Assembly: GCA_036008685.1 (NCBI GenBank) | Contig: DASYNF010000033.1 | Coordinates: 1-64,000 of the forward strand | Source: Actinomadura_C sp036008685 | GTDB taxonomy: Bacteria; Actinomycetota; Actinomycetes; Streptosporangiales; Streptosporangiaceae | DNA length: 64,000 nucleotides | Direction of reading: 5' to 3' | Part shown: positions 35,039 through 46,267 of the stretch, in pieces | Layout of the letters: every line of letters begins with the position of its first letter | Position numbering within the stretch: the first letter of the stretch is position 1 | Made by a program: the position numbers and the translations under genes | The notes under the pieces: generated by a model | The model's database searches: none | The model's input: the letters and a program-made list of their open reading frames with translations, nothing else | What the model was told of the DNA's origin: nothing

Positions 35039-35842
35039 TCAGCCCTTGTGGCCGAGGCCTCCGTACAGCCATTTGGTGGCCTCGGGGGAGGGGTCGGCGG
35101 GGTCCGGGTGCCAGGCGTCGATGGTGACCAGGCCCGGGTCGACGAGGTCCAGCCCGTCGAAGAACCGGGCCACCTCCGCGTGCTCGCGGAAGTAGATCGG
35201 TGTCGGCGTGGACGCGTAGACGTTCTCGATCTGGGCGACGGCCTCCGGGGAGTGGCCGTCGGTGGTGACGTGGGTGAGCGTCACACAGCTGCCGGCCGGG
35301 AGGGTGTCGCGCAGCCGTCGCATGATCTCCGTCTGCTCGTCCATGGTCAGGAAATGGACCATGGCGATGAGCAGGACGCCGATCGGCCGGTCGAAGTCGA
35401 TCAGCTTGGTGGTCTCGGGGTGCCCGAAGACCTCGGCCGGGTCGCGCATGTCCGCAGAGGCCACCGTGGTGTTGGCGTCGGAGGCCAGGATGGCCCGCCC
35501 GTGCACCAGCACGACCGGGTCGTGGTCGACATAGACCACGCGCGCATCCGGGATGATCTCCTGGGCCACTTCGTGGGTGTTGCCGGCGGTCGGCAGGCCG
35601 GAGCCGATGTCGATGAACTGCCGGATGCCCTGCCGGGCCATGTAGCGGACGGCGCGACGGAGGAAGGCCCGGTTCTCGAGGGCGAGCTGCCGGATCTCCG
35701 GCATCGCCCGGGCGACCTGCTCCACGGCGGCGCGATCGACGGCGAAGTTGTCCTTACCGCCGAGGTAATAGTCGTACATCCTCGCGACGCTCGGCCGGGA
35801 CCTGTCGATCCTCCTCGGTCGTGAATCGTCCTTGCCCCTCAC
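35039..35842 (-). CDS. DUF574-type SAM-dependent methyltransferase
   Basis: A 267-residue protein of the S-adenosyl methyltransferase family PF04672, very abundant in actinomycetes. Hallmarks are the N-terminal ARMYDYYLGGKDNFAVDR, the SAM motif FIDIGSGLPTAGNTHEVAQ and YVDHDPVVLVHGRAIL. The targets of this family are unknown. It is convergent with the conservon P450 and divergent from the kinase gene at 36102. A perfect 8-bp inverted repeat lies 56 bases upstream of its start. Confidence 0.9.
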   Translation of the reverse strand: MRGKDDSRPRRIDRSRPSVARMYDYYLGGKDNFAVDRAAVEQVARAMPEIRQLALENRAFLRRAVRYMARQGIRQFIDIGSGLPTAGNTHEVAQEIIPDARVVYVDHDPVVLVHGRAILASDANTTVASADMRDPAEVFGHPETTKLIDFDRPIGVLLIAMVHFLTMDEQTEIMRRLRDTLPAGSCVTLTHVTTDGHSPEAVAQIENVYASTPTPIYFREHAEVARFFDGLDLVDPGLVTIDAWHPDPADPSPEATKWLYGGLGHKG

Positions 35843-35897
35843 GGCCCGGCCTCCATTTCAAGATCACATGATTGATCGGGATTGTAGCCGACCATGA

Positions 35898-35926
35898 TGG
35901 ATAACCTGATGCCGACCCGTTATCCA
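35898..35926. promoter_or_regulatory. Inverted repeat between methyltransferase and kinase genes
   Basis: TGGATAAC / GTTATCCA is a perfect 8-bp inverted repeat with a 13-base spacer. It is AT-rich against its surroundings and lies in the divergent promoter region. The centre-to-centre distance of the half-sites (21 bp, two helical turns) suits a dimeric regulator. Confidence 0.45.
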
Positions 35927-36101
35927 ACGGTGTCCTTTATGTCGTCTATGTCGTCGTGCCGCCGTTCCCCCGCGCGCGTTCACGCATGTCCCGCCTCTGA
36001 TCCATCTCCTCGCCTTCCACCCGACTTCCCGCTTCCGAGACAGGAAGCGATCTTGTAGGTAAGACTGGGATGCCCTGTCCGGAGAGGTGTGCATATCGGC
36101 T

Positions 36102-37970
36102 ATGGCGGCATTGACATCCGAGGATCCGCCCAATCTGGGGCCCTACCGGCTGACCGCCCGGCTGGGGACGGGCGGCTTCGGTGTGGTCTACCTGAGCCGG
36201 GGCTCCGATGGGGCCCTGGTCGCGGTGAAGGCTCTGCACCAGGATCTGGCAGCCGATCCGCGCACGCGTGAGCGTTTCGCCCGTGAGGTCGAGGCCCTGA
36301 AACGGGTTCCCTCGCACTGCACCGCCCGGGTCCTGGGAGCCGACCTCGACAGCTCTCCCCAGTACATCGTCAGCGAGTACGTCGCCGGGCCGACGCTGGA
36401 CGCGAGTATCCGCGAGAACGGTGTCAGCATCGGTGACGATCTGCACCGGCTGGCCATCGGCACCATGACCGCGCTCACGGCGATCCACGGCGCGGGCGTG
36501 GTCCATCGGGATCTCAAGCCCGCCAACGTCATTCTCGGAAGCACCGGGCCACGGGTCATCGATTTCGGGATCGCCCGGGAGGGGGACGGGGCCTCGAGCC
36601 TCACCGCTGGCGGGATCATCGGGACCCCCGCGTACATGGCGCCGGAGCAGGTCCAAGGGCTCGAGATCACCGCGGCGGTCGACATCTTCGCCTGGGGAGC
36701 CGTCATGGCGTTCGCGGGCACCGGCCTCCCCCTCTTCGGCACCGGGAGCATGGCCCCCATCTTCGACCGGATCCGGTGGGTGGAGCCGGACCTCGGGGGT
36801 CTCGACGGTGAGCTGCGTGACATCGTCGCGAGCTGTCTGGCCAAGGACCCCGCCCGCCGGCCGGCCGCGAAGGACGTGCTCCTGCGGCTGCTCGGTCACA
36901 CCGACACCTCGGGCGGGAGGGTGACGTCCAAGGCTCTGGCCGAGGGCAGCCGCAGGGCCACCGCGTTCCACACTCCTACTCAGGAGGCGGTCCACACCTG
37001 GGGTCCGCCGACCCGGTCGATGGCAGGGAGCATCGGCCCTCGGGCCGGCGCACCGGTCCCCGCCGGCCTCTCCCCGTCCGGCCACGCGCCCAGACCGGCC
37101 GGTTCTCCCGCCGTCGGCCACGGGCCCTCTCCTTACGGGACGCCGACAGCGCCTCAGGCACTTCCCCGGCCGCTCCGGCGGCGCAACGGCCCGGTCGTGG
37201 CGTTCCTGGTCGCGCTGGTTTTTCTCCTCGTGGGGTCGTGCGCCACGGCCCTCGTGGCGCTGGACCCCCGTACGGGCACGAGGGCAGGCGATGGCGAGGC
37301 CAGGGTCGGCGTACCCAAGGAACTGGCCGGGACCTGGACCGGCATGGCACGGTCCGTTGATTCGAGTCTCCGGTGGATGATGCGCATCACCCTCCGGGAA
37401 GGACGGCGGGTCGGCAGCGGCGCCTATCCCCTCTCCGGCTGCGGAGGGCGGCTCGTCCCGCTCCGGATCGAGGGCGGGCAACTGGCCCTCCGCGAAGAGC
37501 TCGAGGACGCCGGCAACGGGTGCACGGCGGGGGAGCTGCTCCTCCGGATGGGAGAAGATCACAAGATCCACGTGGTCAGCCTGGACGGTGAGGGCTCGCA
37601 GGTCTCCGCGACCGCGACGCTCACCCGCCGGCCCGGCGCCGAGCCCGCCGGCGTGCCGGACTCCCTCGACGGCATCTGGGTGAGCGAGTCCTCGAGCGAC
37701 CTCCAGACCACGTTGACGCTGAACAGCGCCTCGCCGGACGTGCCGGGGCGGGTCGCTCGCGAAGGGGCCTCGTGCGGTCAGGGATATGCCGTGCCGAGCC
37801 ATGTCTCCGGCAATCGGGTGACACTGCTCGCCTTCTTCTCCGACCGGTACGGGATGTGCGCCGAGAGCGGTACGTACGAACTGGCCCAGAGCGGTAGGAA
37901 GGTCACTTTCGTCTTCCATGGGGACAAGAACGGCGAGACCCGGCGGGGGACGCTGCGCCGGATCGACTGA
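36102..37970 (+). CDS. Transmembrane Ser/Thr kinase with duplicated outside domain
   Basis: A 622-residue Hanks-type kinase. The kinase domain (about 15-265) has the glycine loop GTGGFG, K43 in VAVKAL, HRDLKPAN with D137, DFG D154 and APEQ. A Pro-rich linker is followed by a membrane helix at about 365-387 (VVAFLVALVFLLVGSCATALVAL). The outside region holds two similar units, each beginning with a VPxxLxGxW pattern (about 405-510 and 515-620) and each with a pair of Cys, likely lipocalin-like beta barrels. It probably senses an extracellular ligand. ATG 36102 is preferred because GGAGAGG abuts the GTG at 36087; the spacing of 14 is long. Confidence 0.86.
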   Translation: MAALTSEDPPNLGPYRLTARLGTGGFGVVYLSRGSDGALVAVKALHQDLAADPRTRERFAREVEALKRVPSHCTARVLGADLDSSPQYIVSEYVAGPTLDASIRENGVSIGDDLHRLAIGTMTALTAIHGAGVVHRDLKPANVILGSTGPRVIDFGIAREGDGASSLTAGGIIGTPAYMAPEQVQGLEITAAVDIFAWGAVMAFAGTGLPLFGTGSMAPIFDRIRWVEPDLGGLDGELRDIVASCLAKDPARRPAAKDVLLRLLGHTDTSGGRVTSKALAEGSRRATAFHTPTQEAVHTWGPPTRSMAGSIGPRAGAPVPAGLSPSGHAPRPAGSPAVGHGPSPYGTPTAPQALPRPLRRRNGPVVAFLVALVFLLVGSCATALVALDPRTGTRAGDGEARVGVPKELAGTWTGMARSVDSSLRWMMRITLREGRRVGSGAYPLSGCGGRLVPLRIEGGQLALREELEDAGNGCTAGELLLRMGEDHKIHVVSLDGEGSQVSATATLTRRPGAEPAGVPDSLDGIWVSESSSDLQTTLTLNSASPDVPGRVAREGASCGQGYAVPSHVSGNRVTLLAFFSDRYGMCAESGTYELAQSGRKVTFVFHGDKNGETRRGTLRRID

Positions 37971-38008
37971 GCGACCGCTCGGCGCGTCGGGGTCGGCGCC
38001 CTGTCGAC

Positions 38009-38028
38009 CGGACACTCCCGTGTGTCCG
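38009..38028 (+). terminator. Hairpin after the kinase gene
   Basis: CGGACAC / GTGTCCG with a 6-nt loop lies about 40 bases past the kinase stop codon. No T-tract follows. Confidence 0.35.
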
Positions 38029-38077
38029 CGCCTCTATCGAGCATTTCACCCGTTCAGGGCCTGTGCTTGAAAAGAAA

Positions 38078-38125
38078 GCTGCTGTGATGTTCCCGAGATA
38101 GGACGGCGGCCGCGGCCACAGCAGC
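38078..38125 (-). terminator. Stem-loop with T-rich tail on the minus strand
   Basis: On the minus strand GCTGCTGTG pairs with CACAGCAGC across a 30-base GC-rich interior, and the 3' arm runs straight into TTTCTTTT. A hairpin plus T-tract is rare in this window. No minus-strand gene lies upstream within reach, so it could end a small RNA or antisense transcript. Confidence 0.35.
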
Positions 38126-38253
38126 CTTGTACCTCGGATAATCTCTGCCAGGAACCGGCGACGACATGAACGGATCCGAAACCGTGGATGCGCCCCTGCC
38201 GGCTGGGTGAGGGCGATCCGGCCCGCAGAGAAGTGGGCGTGAGCCAGGTCACC

Positions 38254-38285
38254 AACTGCTGGAATTAATAACTGCTGGAATTAAT
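38254..38285. repeat. Perfect 16-bp tandem duplication, AT-rich
   Basis: AACTGCTGGAATTAAT occurs twice head to tail without a spacer, 82 bases before the membrane-protein gene. The AATTAAT core stands out in a high-GC genome. It may be a two-site operator or an UP-like promoter element. Confidence 0.6.
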
Positions 38286-38367
38286 CGCTTTCTCGGGCGT
38301 AGTTATCATCGCCTTTGCCTGCGCCGCGAAAGCTTGAGGTGTTCCTGGACATCGATGCCGAAGGCAC

Positions 38368-39555
38368 ATGATGAAGCTGTCGCAGATGACCGGCCCGATA
38401 TCACGACCTACCTCTGACTCGACCGATACGCCCACGGACGCCGCAGACCCGATGCCGTCACCATCGGTGAAAACCCGTGTGCGCGGTGCCGCGCGCTGGC
38501 TCGTCCTGAGTGCCCTGTGCTTCGGCGCGGCGGTCGTGGCGGCGGCGATGAGCGTCCCCGCCCCGTTCCTCCTCGCGCCCCTGCTCGTGGGCCTCCTCTT
38601 CGCCGTCTCGACGCGGGCGGCGGCGCCGTTCCCGCGCCGGACCCACCGTGTCTCCCAGGCGATGGTGGGGGTGCTGATGGGCAGCTATCTCGCCCCGGCG
38701 GCACTCAGCCGGGTCGCGCCGTCGGTGGGTCCGCTGTTGCTCGTGACCGTCGCGTCCGTGGGGGTCAGCCTGCTCACCGCCTACGCGCTGACCCGTACGG
38801 GACGTGTCAGCGCCCCGAGCGCGACCCTCGGTATGGCTCCCGGCGGCTCCGCGGCCATCGTGGCCGTGGCCGAGGACCTGAAGGCCGACTCCCGTCTGGT
38901 GGCCTTCACCCAGTATCTGCGGGTGGCCATGGTGGCGGTCAGCGCGCCACTGGTCGTACGCGCCCTCCAGCAGTCGTCGAACATCGCCCCGGGAGGGGGC
39001 ACGACGAGTGCGGTCCACCACCTTCACATCGGCCCGAACTCGCTGTCCTCCGCGCTCGTCCTCCTCGCCGTCGTGGTCGTGGGGATGCGGGCCGGTCCCC
39101 TGGTGCGCCTCCCCGCCCCGGCCCTGCTCGGCCCCATGCTTCTGACCGCGATGGTGACCTTCGGCGGCGTGGCCGAGGGGTTCGCCCCCTCGGGGATCCT
39201 CAAGGACCTGGTCTTCATGGCCGTGGGACTCGAGGTGGGGTTGCGTTTCACCCGGCACTCCCTCTCCCATGTCCGCCGCCTGTTCGTGCCGGTGCTCCTG
39301 GCGACCGTCGCCGTGAGCCTCGCCTGCGCGGGGTTGTCCTGGTGGCTCGCCTCGGCCATGCACATCCCGTTGATGGACGCCTACCTCGCGACCACGCCGG
39401 GCGGGATCAACGCCGTGCTGGCCACGGCGGTCGCCACCCACGCCGACCTGCCGCTGATCTCCAGTGTCCAGAGCCTGCGGCTGTTCGCCGTCGTGCTCGT
39501 GACGCCACCGCTCCTGCGCCTGGGGACCCGGATGTTCGCCCGGAGCATCGCCTGA
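38368..39555 (+). CDS. AbrB-family (putative ammonia monooxygenase-like) membrane protein
   Basis: A 395-residue polytopic protein of PF05145, a family named after B. subtilis AbrB-regulated or ammonia-monooxygenase-like annotations but most likely transporters. The diagnostic loop LGMAPGGSAAIVAVAEDLKA, with ADSRLVAFTQYLR after it, is present, and a second similar one (TTPGGINAVLATAVATHAD) marks the internal duplication of the fold. About 10-11 hydrophobic helices. The first 35 residues are polar and may be cytoplasmic; start codon choice (38368 or 38371) is ambiguous. Substrate unknown. Its promoter region holds the AT-rich tandem repeat. Confidence 0.83.
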   Translation: MMKLSQMTGPISRPTSDSTDTPTDAADPMPSPSVKTRVRGAARWLVLSALCFGAAVVAAAMSVPAPFLLAPLLVGLLFAVSTRAAAPFPRRTHRVSQAMVGVLMGSYLAPAALSRVAPSVGPLLLVTVASVGVSLLTAYALTRTGRVSAPSATLGMAPGGSAAIVAVAEDLKADSRLVAFTQYLRVAMVAVSAPLVVRALQQSSNIAPGGGTTSAVHHLHIGPNSLSSALVLLAVVVVGMRAGPLVRLPAPALLGPMLLTAMVTFGGVAEGFAPSGILKDLVFMAVGLEVGLRFTRHSLSHVRRLFVPVLLATVAVSLACAGLSWWLASAMHIPLMDAYLATTPGGINAVLATAVATHADLPLISSVQSLRLFAVVLVTPPLLRLGTRMFARSIA

Positions 39556-39600
39556 CCGCGGCTCCGGGGCTCACCTGAGCGCACGAGAGCCTGATCCGGG

Positions 39601-39634
39601 AGGGATCGTGGCCGTGGGAACGGCCACGATCCCT
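39601..39634. terminator. 15-bp bidirectional hairpin terminator
   Basis: AGGGATCGTGGCCGT pairs perfectly with its complement around the loop GGGA. It sits between two convergent genes, 45 bases after the membrane-protein stop and 12 bases from the amidohydrolase stop. Confidence 0.7.
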
Positions 39635-39645
39635 GGAAGGCGGGG

Positions 39646-40533
39646 CTAGCCCGCGGCCGGTCCGCCCTCCGGCACCCGGGTGCTCAGGCCCGGATAGACC
39701 TGGAGGGCGTTGCCGCCGAGGACCAGGGAGACGGTCTCCTCGTCCAGGCCGAGCCCCGCGATCGCGCGGGCGTTGCGGGCGATGCCAGGGACCCCGGGCC
39801 AGTCGGTGCCGAAGATGAACCTCCGGGCCAGCCGGGCGAGGTCGTAGCGGGCGTAGTACTCCGGCAGCCTGCGCGGCGGGAGCCCCGACAGCTCGATCCA
39901 GACGTTCTCCCGCGACAGCGCCAGGAAGGCCGCCGCGTCGTACCACCAGCCGCGGCCGCCGTGCGCCAGCACCACGTCGAGCCCGGGAAAGTCCCGCAGC
40001 ATGTCGTCGAGCAGCACCGGGTCGGCGTACTTGTTGCTCGCCCCGGGAAAGGAGCTGCTGCCGCAGTGCACCACGACCGGCACGCCGGCCGCCCGGCACA
40101 CCTCGTACGCCGGATAGAGCGCCGGGTCCGAGGCGCTGAACCCGCCGTGCACCGGGTGGAGCTTCAAGGCCACCGCGCCGAGCCCCAGCTGCCGCTCCAC
40201 CTCCTCACCGATGGGGAAGTGCAGGTGCGGGTTGACGTTGGCCACCGGCCGGAACCGCACCGGGTTGTGCTCGACGATGGGCAGCACGTCCTCGATGACC
40301 TGCATGCCGGTGGCCTTCGGGCTGTACTCCGAGAACAGCAGCGCGACGTCCACGCCCTCCTTGTCGAAGTGGGCGTCGAGGCGTTCCGGCACGACGGTGC
40401 CCTCTGAGTCGTAGAGGTCCTGCCACCGATGCCCGGTGCCGAAGTCCTCGGCCCATCGGTGCCAGGCCGGCCGCAGTGTCGGCAGCCGCGCCGCGTGCAC
40501 GTGAGCGTCGATGAGCAGGTGACCGTCGAGCAT
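39646..40533 (-). CDS. Amidohydrolase_2 family enzyme in the benzoate cluster
   Basis: A 295-residue TIM-barrel metal enzyme. DAHVHA near the N-terminus, VVHCGSSS, LAHGGRGW and the Asp in FGTDWPG supply the metal ligands typical of PF04909, which includes 2-amino-3-carboxymuconate-semialdehyde and other aromatic-acid decarboxylases as well as hydrolases. It is the last gene of a minus-strand run containing boxC, boxB and benzoate-CoA ligase. It may process a ring-cleavage product or feed carboxylated aromatics into the route; the substrate is not readable from sequence. A strong hairpin lies just beyond its stop. Confidence 0.8.
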   Translation of the reverse strand: MLDGHLLIDAHVHAARLPTLRPAWHRWAEDFGTGHRWQDLYDSEGTVVPERLDAHFDKEGVDVALLFSEYSPKATGMQVIEDVLPIVEHNPVRFRPVANVNPHLHFPIGEEVERQLGLGAVALKLHPVHGGFSASDPALYPAYEVCRAAGVPVVVHCGSSSFPGASNKYADPVLLDDMLRDFPGLDVVLAHGGRGWWYDAAAFLALSRENVWIELSGLPPRRLPEYYARYDLARLARRFIFGTDWPGVPGIARNARAIAGLGLDEETVSLVLGGNALQVYPGLSTRVPEGGPAAG

Positions 40534-40631
40534 GCTTGTCCGCTTCCCTTCAACCGTCGTCCGACCGAGACCCGGTCATGCCGGGCGGTCTCTCGCCACA
40601 CAGGATCCGGGCCCGCACCCGGGCCGCCAGG

Positions 40632-41183
40632 TCAGACCGGCGGGTGGCAGGACGTGGGCCAGCGCGGCGCCACCTCCCGGAGCTCGGCCGCGTAGCGCCG
40701 GCCGTTGGACTCGTACAGCTTGACGGCCTGCTCGTGCACCACCTGGTCGATGCCTCCCGCCCGGCAGCGAGCCGGAACGCCGAGCGCCGTGTGGCCGGCC
40801 GGGACGAAGCCGTCCTCGGTCACCACGGCCCCGGCCCCCACCACGCTGCCCCGGCCGATCCGGGCTCGGTTGAGCACTACGGACCCCGATCCGATCAGGC
40901 AGCGGTCCTCGACGACGCAGCCCTCCAGGTGGGCGTTGTGGCCGACCACGCACTCGGCGCCGATCACCGTGGGCCAGGGCTCGGTCGTGTGCACGACGGT
41001 GCCGTCCTGGATCGATGTACGCGCTCCGACGGTGATGACGCCGAAGTCCCCGCGCAGGACGGCGCCGGGCCAGACCGTCGCCCCGGCGTGGATCCGCACC
41101 TGCCCGATGACCGTCGCCTGTGGGTGGACGTAGGCCTCGGGGTGGACGTCGGGTACGTGATCGCCAAGCGCGTAGATCGCCAT
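40632..41183 (-). CDS. Gamma-carbonic-anhydrase-like (PaaY-type) hexapeptide protein
   Basis: A 183-residue left-handed beta-helix protein with hexapeptide repeats (IGQVRIHAGATVWPGAVLRGD). It carries the metal-binding His set of the gamma class (His in VVHTTE, and GHNAHLEGC with two His five apart). In phenylacetate clusters the homologous PaaY is a thioesterase that removes stalled CoA thioesters. Given its place among box genes, a similar rescue role on ring-opened or benzoyl-CoA thioesters is likely, but carbonic anhydrase activity cannot be excluded. GGAGGG 6 bases before ATG 41183 fixes the start. It is 93 bases downstream of the ligase gene. Confidence 0.8.
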   Translation of the reverse strand: MAIYALGDHVPDVHPEAYVHPQATVIGQVRIHAGATVWPGAVLRGDFGVITVGARTSIQDGTVVHTTEPWPTVIGAECVVGHNAHLEGCVVEDRCLIGSGSVVLNRARIGRGSVVGAGAVVTEDGFVPAGHTALGVPARCRAGGIDQVVHEQAVKLYESNGRRYAAELREVAPRWPTSCHPPV

Positions 41184-41276
41184 GCTGAGCCCTCCAGCCC
41201 TACTCGATATCGCACAACCCTCGCCGGATGACATTCCCATACGCCATCGCCGGTACGAACGGCCGCCTCCGCGTGT

Positions 41277-42956
41277 TCACGCACCGACCGGATCGGCCGG
41301 GCGGCCGCTCGGTGGTCCCGGTTCCTCCCGGGGCGTGAGCGGGGACGCGTCCCGGCGGGTGAGCGCGGACGCCGCGAACTCGCGCACGACATAGCGCTGC
41401 AGTTTGCCCGTGGCCGTGGTGGGGAGTTCGTCCACGATCAGGACCTCGCGGGGTCGTTTGAAGCCGGCCAGGCCGGCCCGGCAGAAGCCGATGAGCTCGG
41501 CCGGTTCCGCGGACGCGCCCTCCTGCAGGACGACGCAGGCCACCGGTTTGTCGAGCCCGTCGCGGTCCGGCACGCCGACGACCGCGGCGAGCGCGACGGC
41601 CGGGTGCTCGAGGAGCCGGGCCTCGACCTCGGCGGGAGAGACCCAGATTCCGCCGGCCTTGAGCATGTCGTTGGTCCGGCCCAGGCAGGTGTAGTAGCCC
41701 TCGGCGTCGGCGACGTAGGTGTCTCCCGTCCGCAGCCACCGGCCCTCGAAGACGCGGCGGGTGATGTCGGTCCGGCTCCAGTAGCCGGTCGCGATGGACT
41801 CGCCCCGTACCAGCAGGGAGCCGGGCGTGCCGGCCGGTACGTCCCGGCCGTCGCCGTCGACGAGGCGGAGGTCGTATCCGGGTACGGGCCGCCCGGTGGT
41901 GCCGGGGCGCACCTCGCCCGGCCGGTTGGAGATGAAGATGTGCAGGGCCTCGGTCGTCCCGATCCCGTCGATCAGTTCGACGCCGTATCGCTCGGTGAAC
42001 CTCCGGTACAGCTCGGCCGGCAGCGGCTCCCCGGCCGAGACGGCGAGCCGTACGGACGCGAACGCCTCGCGGGGTACGTGGGCCGACAGCAGCGCCGCAT
42101 AGAAGGTGGGTACGGCGAAGAACAGCGTGGGCCGGTCGGCCGTCAGCCGCTCGGCCACCGAAGCGGGGGTCGGGCGGGCCGGGTCGAGGATCGTGGTGGC
42201 ACCGGCCGCGAGGGGGAAGAACAGCGAGTTGCCGATCCCGTAGGCGAAGAACAGTTTGGCGACGGACAGGCACCGGTCCTCGGCCGTGATGCCGAGCACC
42301 TGCCGGCCGAAGGTCTCCATGACGTGCCGGATGTTGGCGTGCCGGTGCATCGCCCCCTTGGGCGCGCCGGTGGTCCCCGAGGTGTAGAGCCACAGCGCGG
42401 ACGAGTCCTCCCAGGTGTCGTACGGGGAGGAGGCGTCGTGCGGGGAGCCGCCCGCGTCCTCCTGGCGCAGATCCTCGAAGCGGTGCGTCCGCACCCCGGC
42501 CGGCACGGTGAGCCGTGCGTCGCCGTCGACGATCACGTGCTCGAGCTCCAGCGCCCCGGACACCGCCTCCTGGGCGGCGGCGAAAGGCCCGCCGACCAGG
42601 AGCATCCGGGCGCGGGCGTCGCGCAGCAGGGCGCCGAGCTCCCGGCCGGTCAGCATGGTCGAGATCGGCACCGCGACCGCGCCGACGCGCATGGTGGCCA
42701 GGATGGCCCCGAGCAGGGCGGGCCCGTCGGGCATGAACATCAGGACGCGATCTTCCGGTCGTACGCCCCGGGCCCGGAGGCCGGCGGCGAGGCGGCCGAC
42801 GTGGTCCGCGAGCTCCGCATAGGTGAACGTCCCGGCGGGACCGGTGACGGCGATCCGGTCACCGGCGCCTTCCTCCAGGCGGGCGTCGAGCAGGTAGGCG
42901 GCGGCGTTGAAGGCCCGGTGGTCCTGGTGGGCCCGGTGCTCCGAGGACGTCGGCAC
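41277..42956 (-). CDS. bclA: Benzoate-CoA ligase
   Basis: A 559-residue acyl-adenylate-forming enzyme that activates benzoate with ATP and CoA. P-loop-like YTSGTTGAPKGAMH, GIGTTE, the TGD hinge region and the catalytic Lys in TATGKLQRY are present. The stretch AKLFFAYGIGNSLFFPL is characteristic of benzoate/4-hydroxybenzoate-CoA ligases rather than acetyl-CoA synthetases. It follows boxB in the same direction. GTG at 42956 begins 7 bases after the boxB stop and gives the expected length; no strong ribosome-binding site is seen, consistent with coupling. The C-terminal 25 residues are a Pro/Arg-rich extension. The specificity call rests on motif and context. Confidence 0.87.
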   Translation of the reverse strand: MPTSSEHRAHQDHRAFNAAAYLLDARLEEGAGDRIAVTGPAGTFTYAELADHVGRLAAGLRARGVRPEDRVLMFMPDGPALLGAILATMRVGAVAVPISTMLTGRELGALLRDARARMLLVGGPFAAAQEAVSGALELEHVIVDGDARLTVPAGVRTHRFEDLRQEDAGGSPHDASSPYDTWEDSSALWLYTSGTTGAPKGAMHRHANIRHVMETFGRQVLGITAEDRCLSVAKLFFAYGIGNSLFFPLAAGATTILDPARPTPASVAERLTADRPTLFFAVPTFYAALLSAHVPREAFASVRLAVSAGEPLPAELYRRFTERYGVELIDGIGTTEALHIFISNRPGEVRPGTTGRPVPGYDLRLVDGDGRDVPAGTPGSLLVRGESIATGYWSRTDITRRVFEGRWLRTGDTYVADAEGYYTCLGRTNDMLKAGGIWVSPAEVEARLLEHPAVALAAVVGVPDRDGLDKPVACVVLQEGASAEPAELIGFCRAGLAGFKRPREVLIVDELPTTATGKLQRYVVREFAASALTRRDASPLTPREEPGPPSGRPADPVGA

Positions 42957-42963
42957 GGCCGGC

Positions 42964-44385
<1,422 letters not shown>

Positions 44386-44387
44386 CG

Positions 44388-46109
<1,722 letters not shown>

Positions 46110-46153
46110 GGATTTCTCCGTTCACGCGTCCACCGATCTGCGCCTCATGTTCT

Positions 46154-46184
46154 ACAAGCTGAAGTCGTGAGTCAATAGACTTGT
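46154..46184. promoter_or_regulatory. Nested inverted repeats in the boxC-paaX divergent region
   Basis: ACAAG...CTTGT encloses AAGTC (46162-46166) and GACTT (46178-46182); a TGTTCT direct repeat flanks the block. The segment is AT-richer than its surroundings and lies midway between the two divergent starts. It is the best candidate for the binding site of the PaaX-type regulator. Confidence 0.4.
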
Positions 46185-46267
46185 CGACTGTTCTGGGATT
46201 GGATCACAGCGGCGGAGCTCGCTGGAATGTTCGTCCCGCGTAGCCCGATCGAGCCGAGGAGCGGCAC

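Larger units (their letters stand above)
37971..38367. other. 397-base intergenic region with several structured elements
   Basis: No credible gene. It holds a hairpin after the kinase gene, a minus-strand stem-loop with a T-rich tail and a perfect AT-rich 16-bp tandem duplication, each listed separately. The last 120 bases before the membrane-protein gene are distinctly AT-rich for this genome and likely form its promoter. Confidence 0.5.

Noticed and set aside
35946..38015. 689-codon minus-strand frame opposite the second kinase gene
   Set aside because: The plus strand encodes an intact kinase; the antisense frame has no domain, signal or ribosome-binding site.
38046..38255. 69-codon minus-strand frame in the intergenic region
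   Set aside because: No ribosome-binding site, poor codon bias, and it covers structured elements; more likely non-coding.
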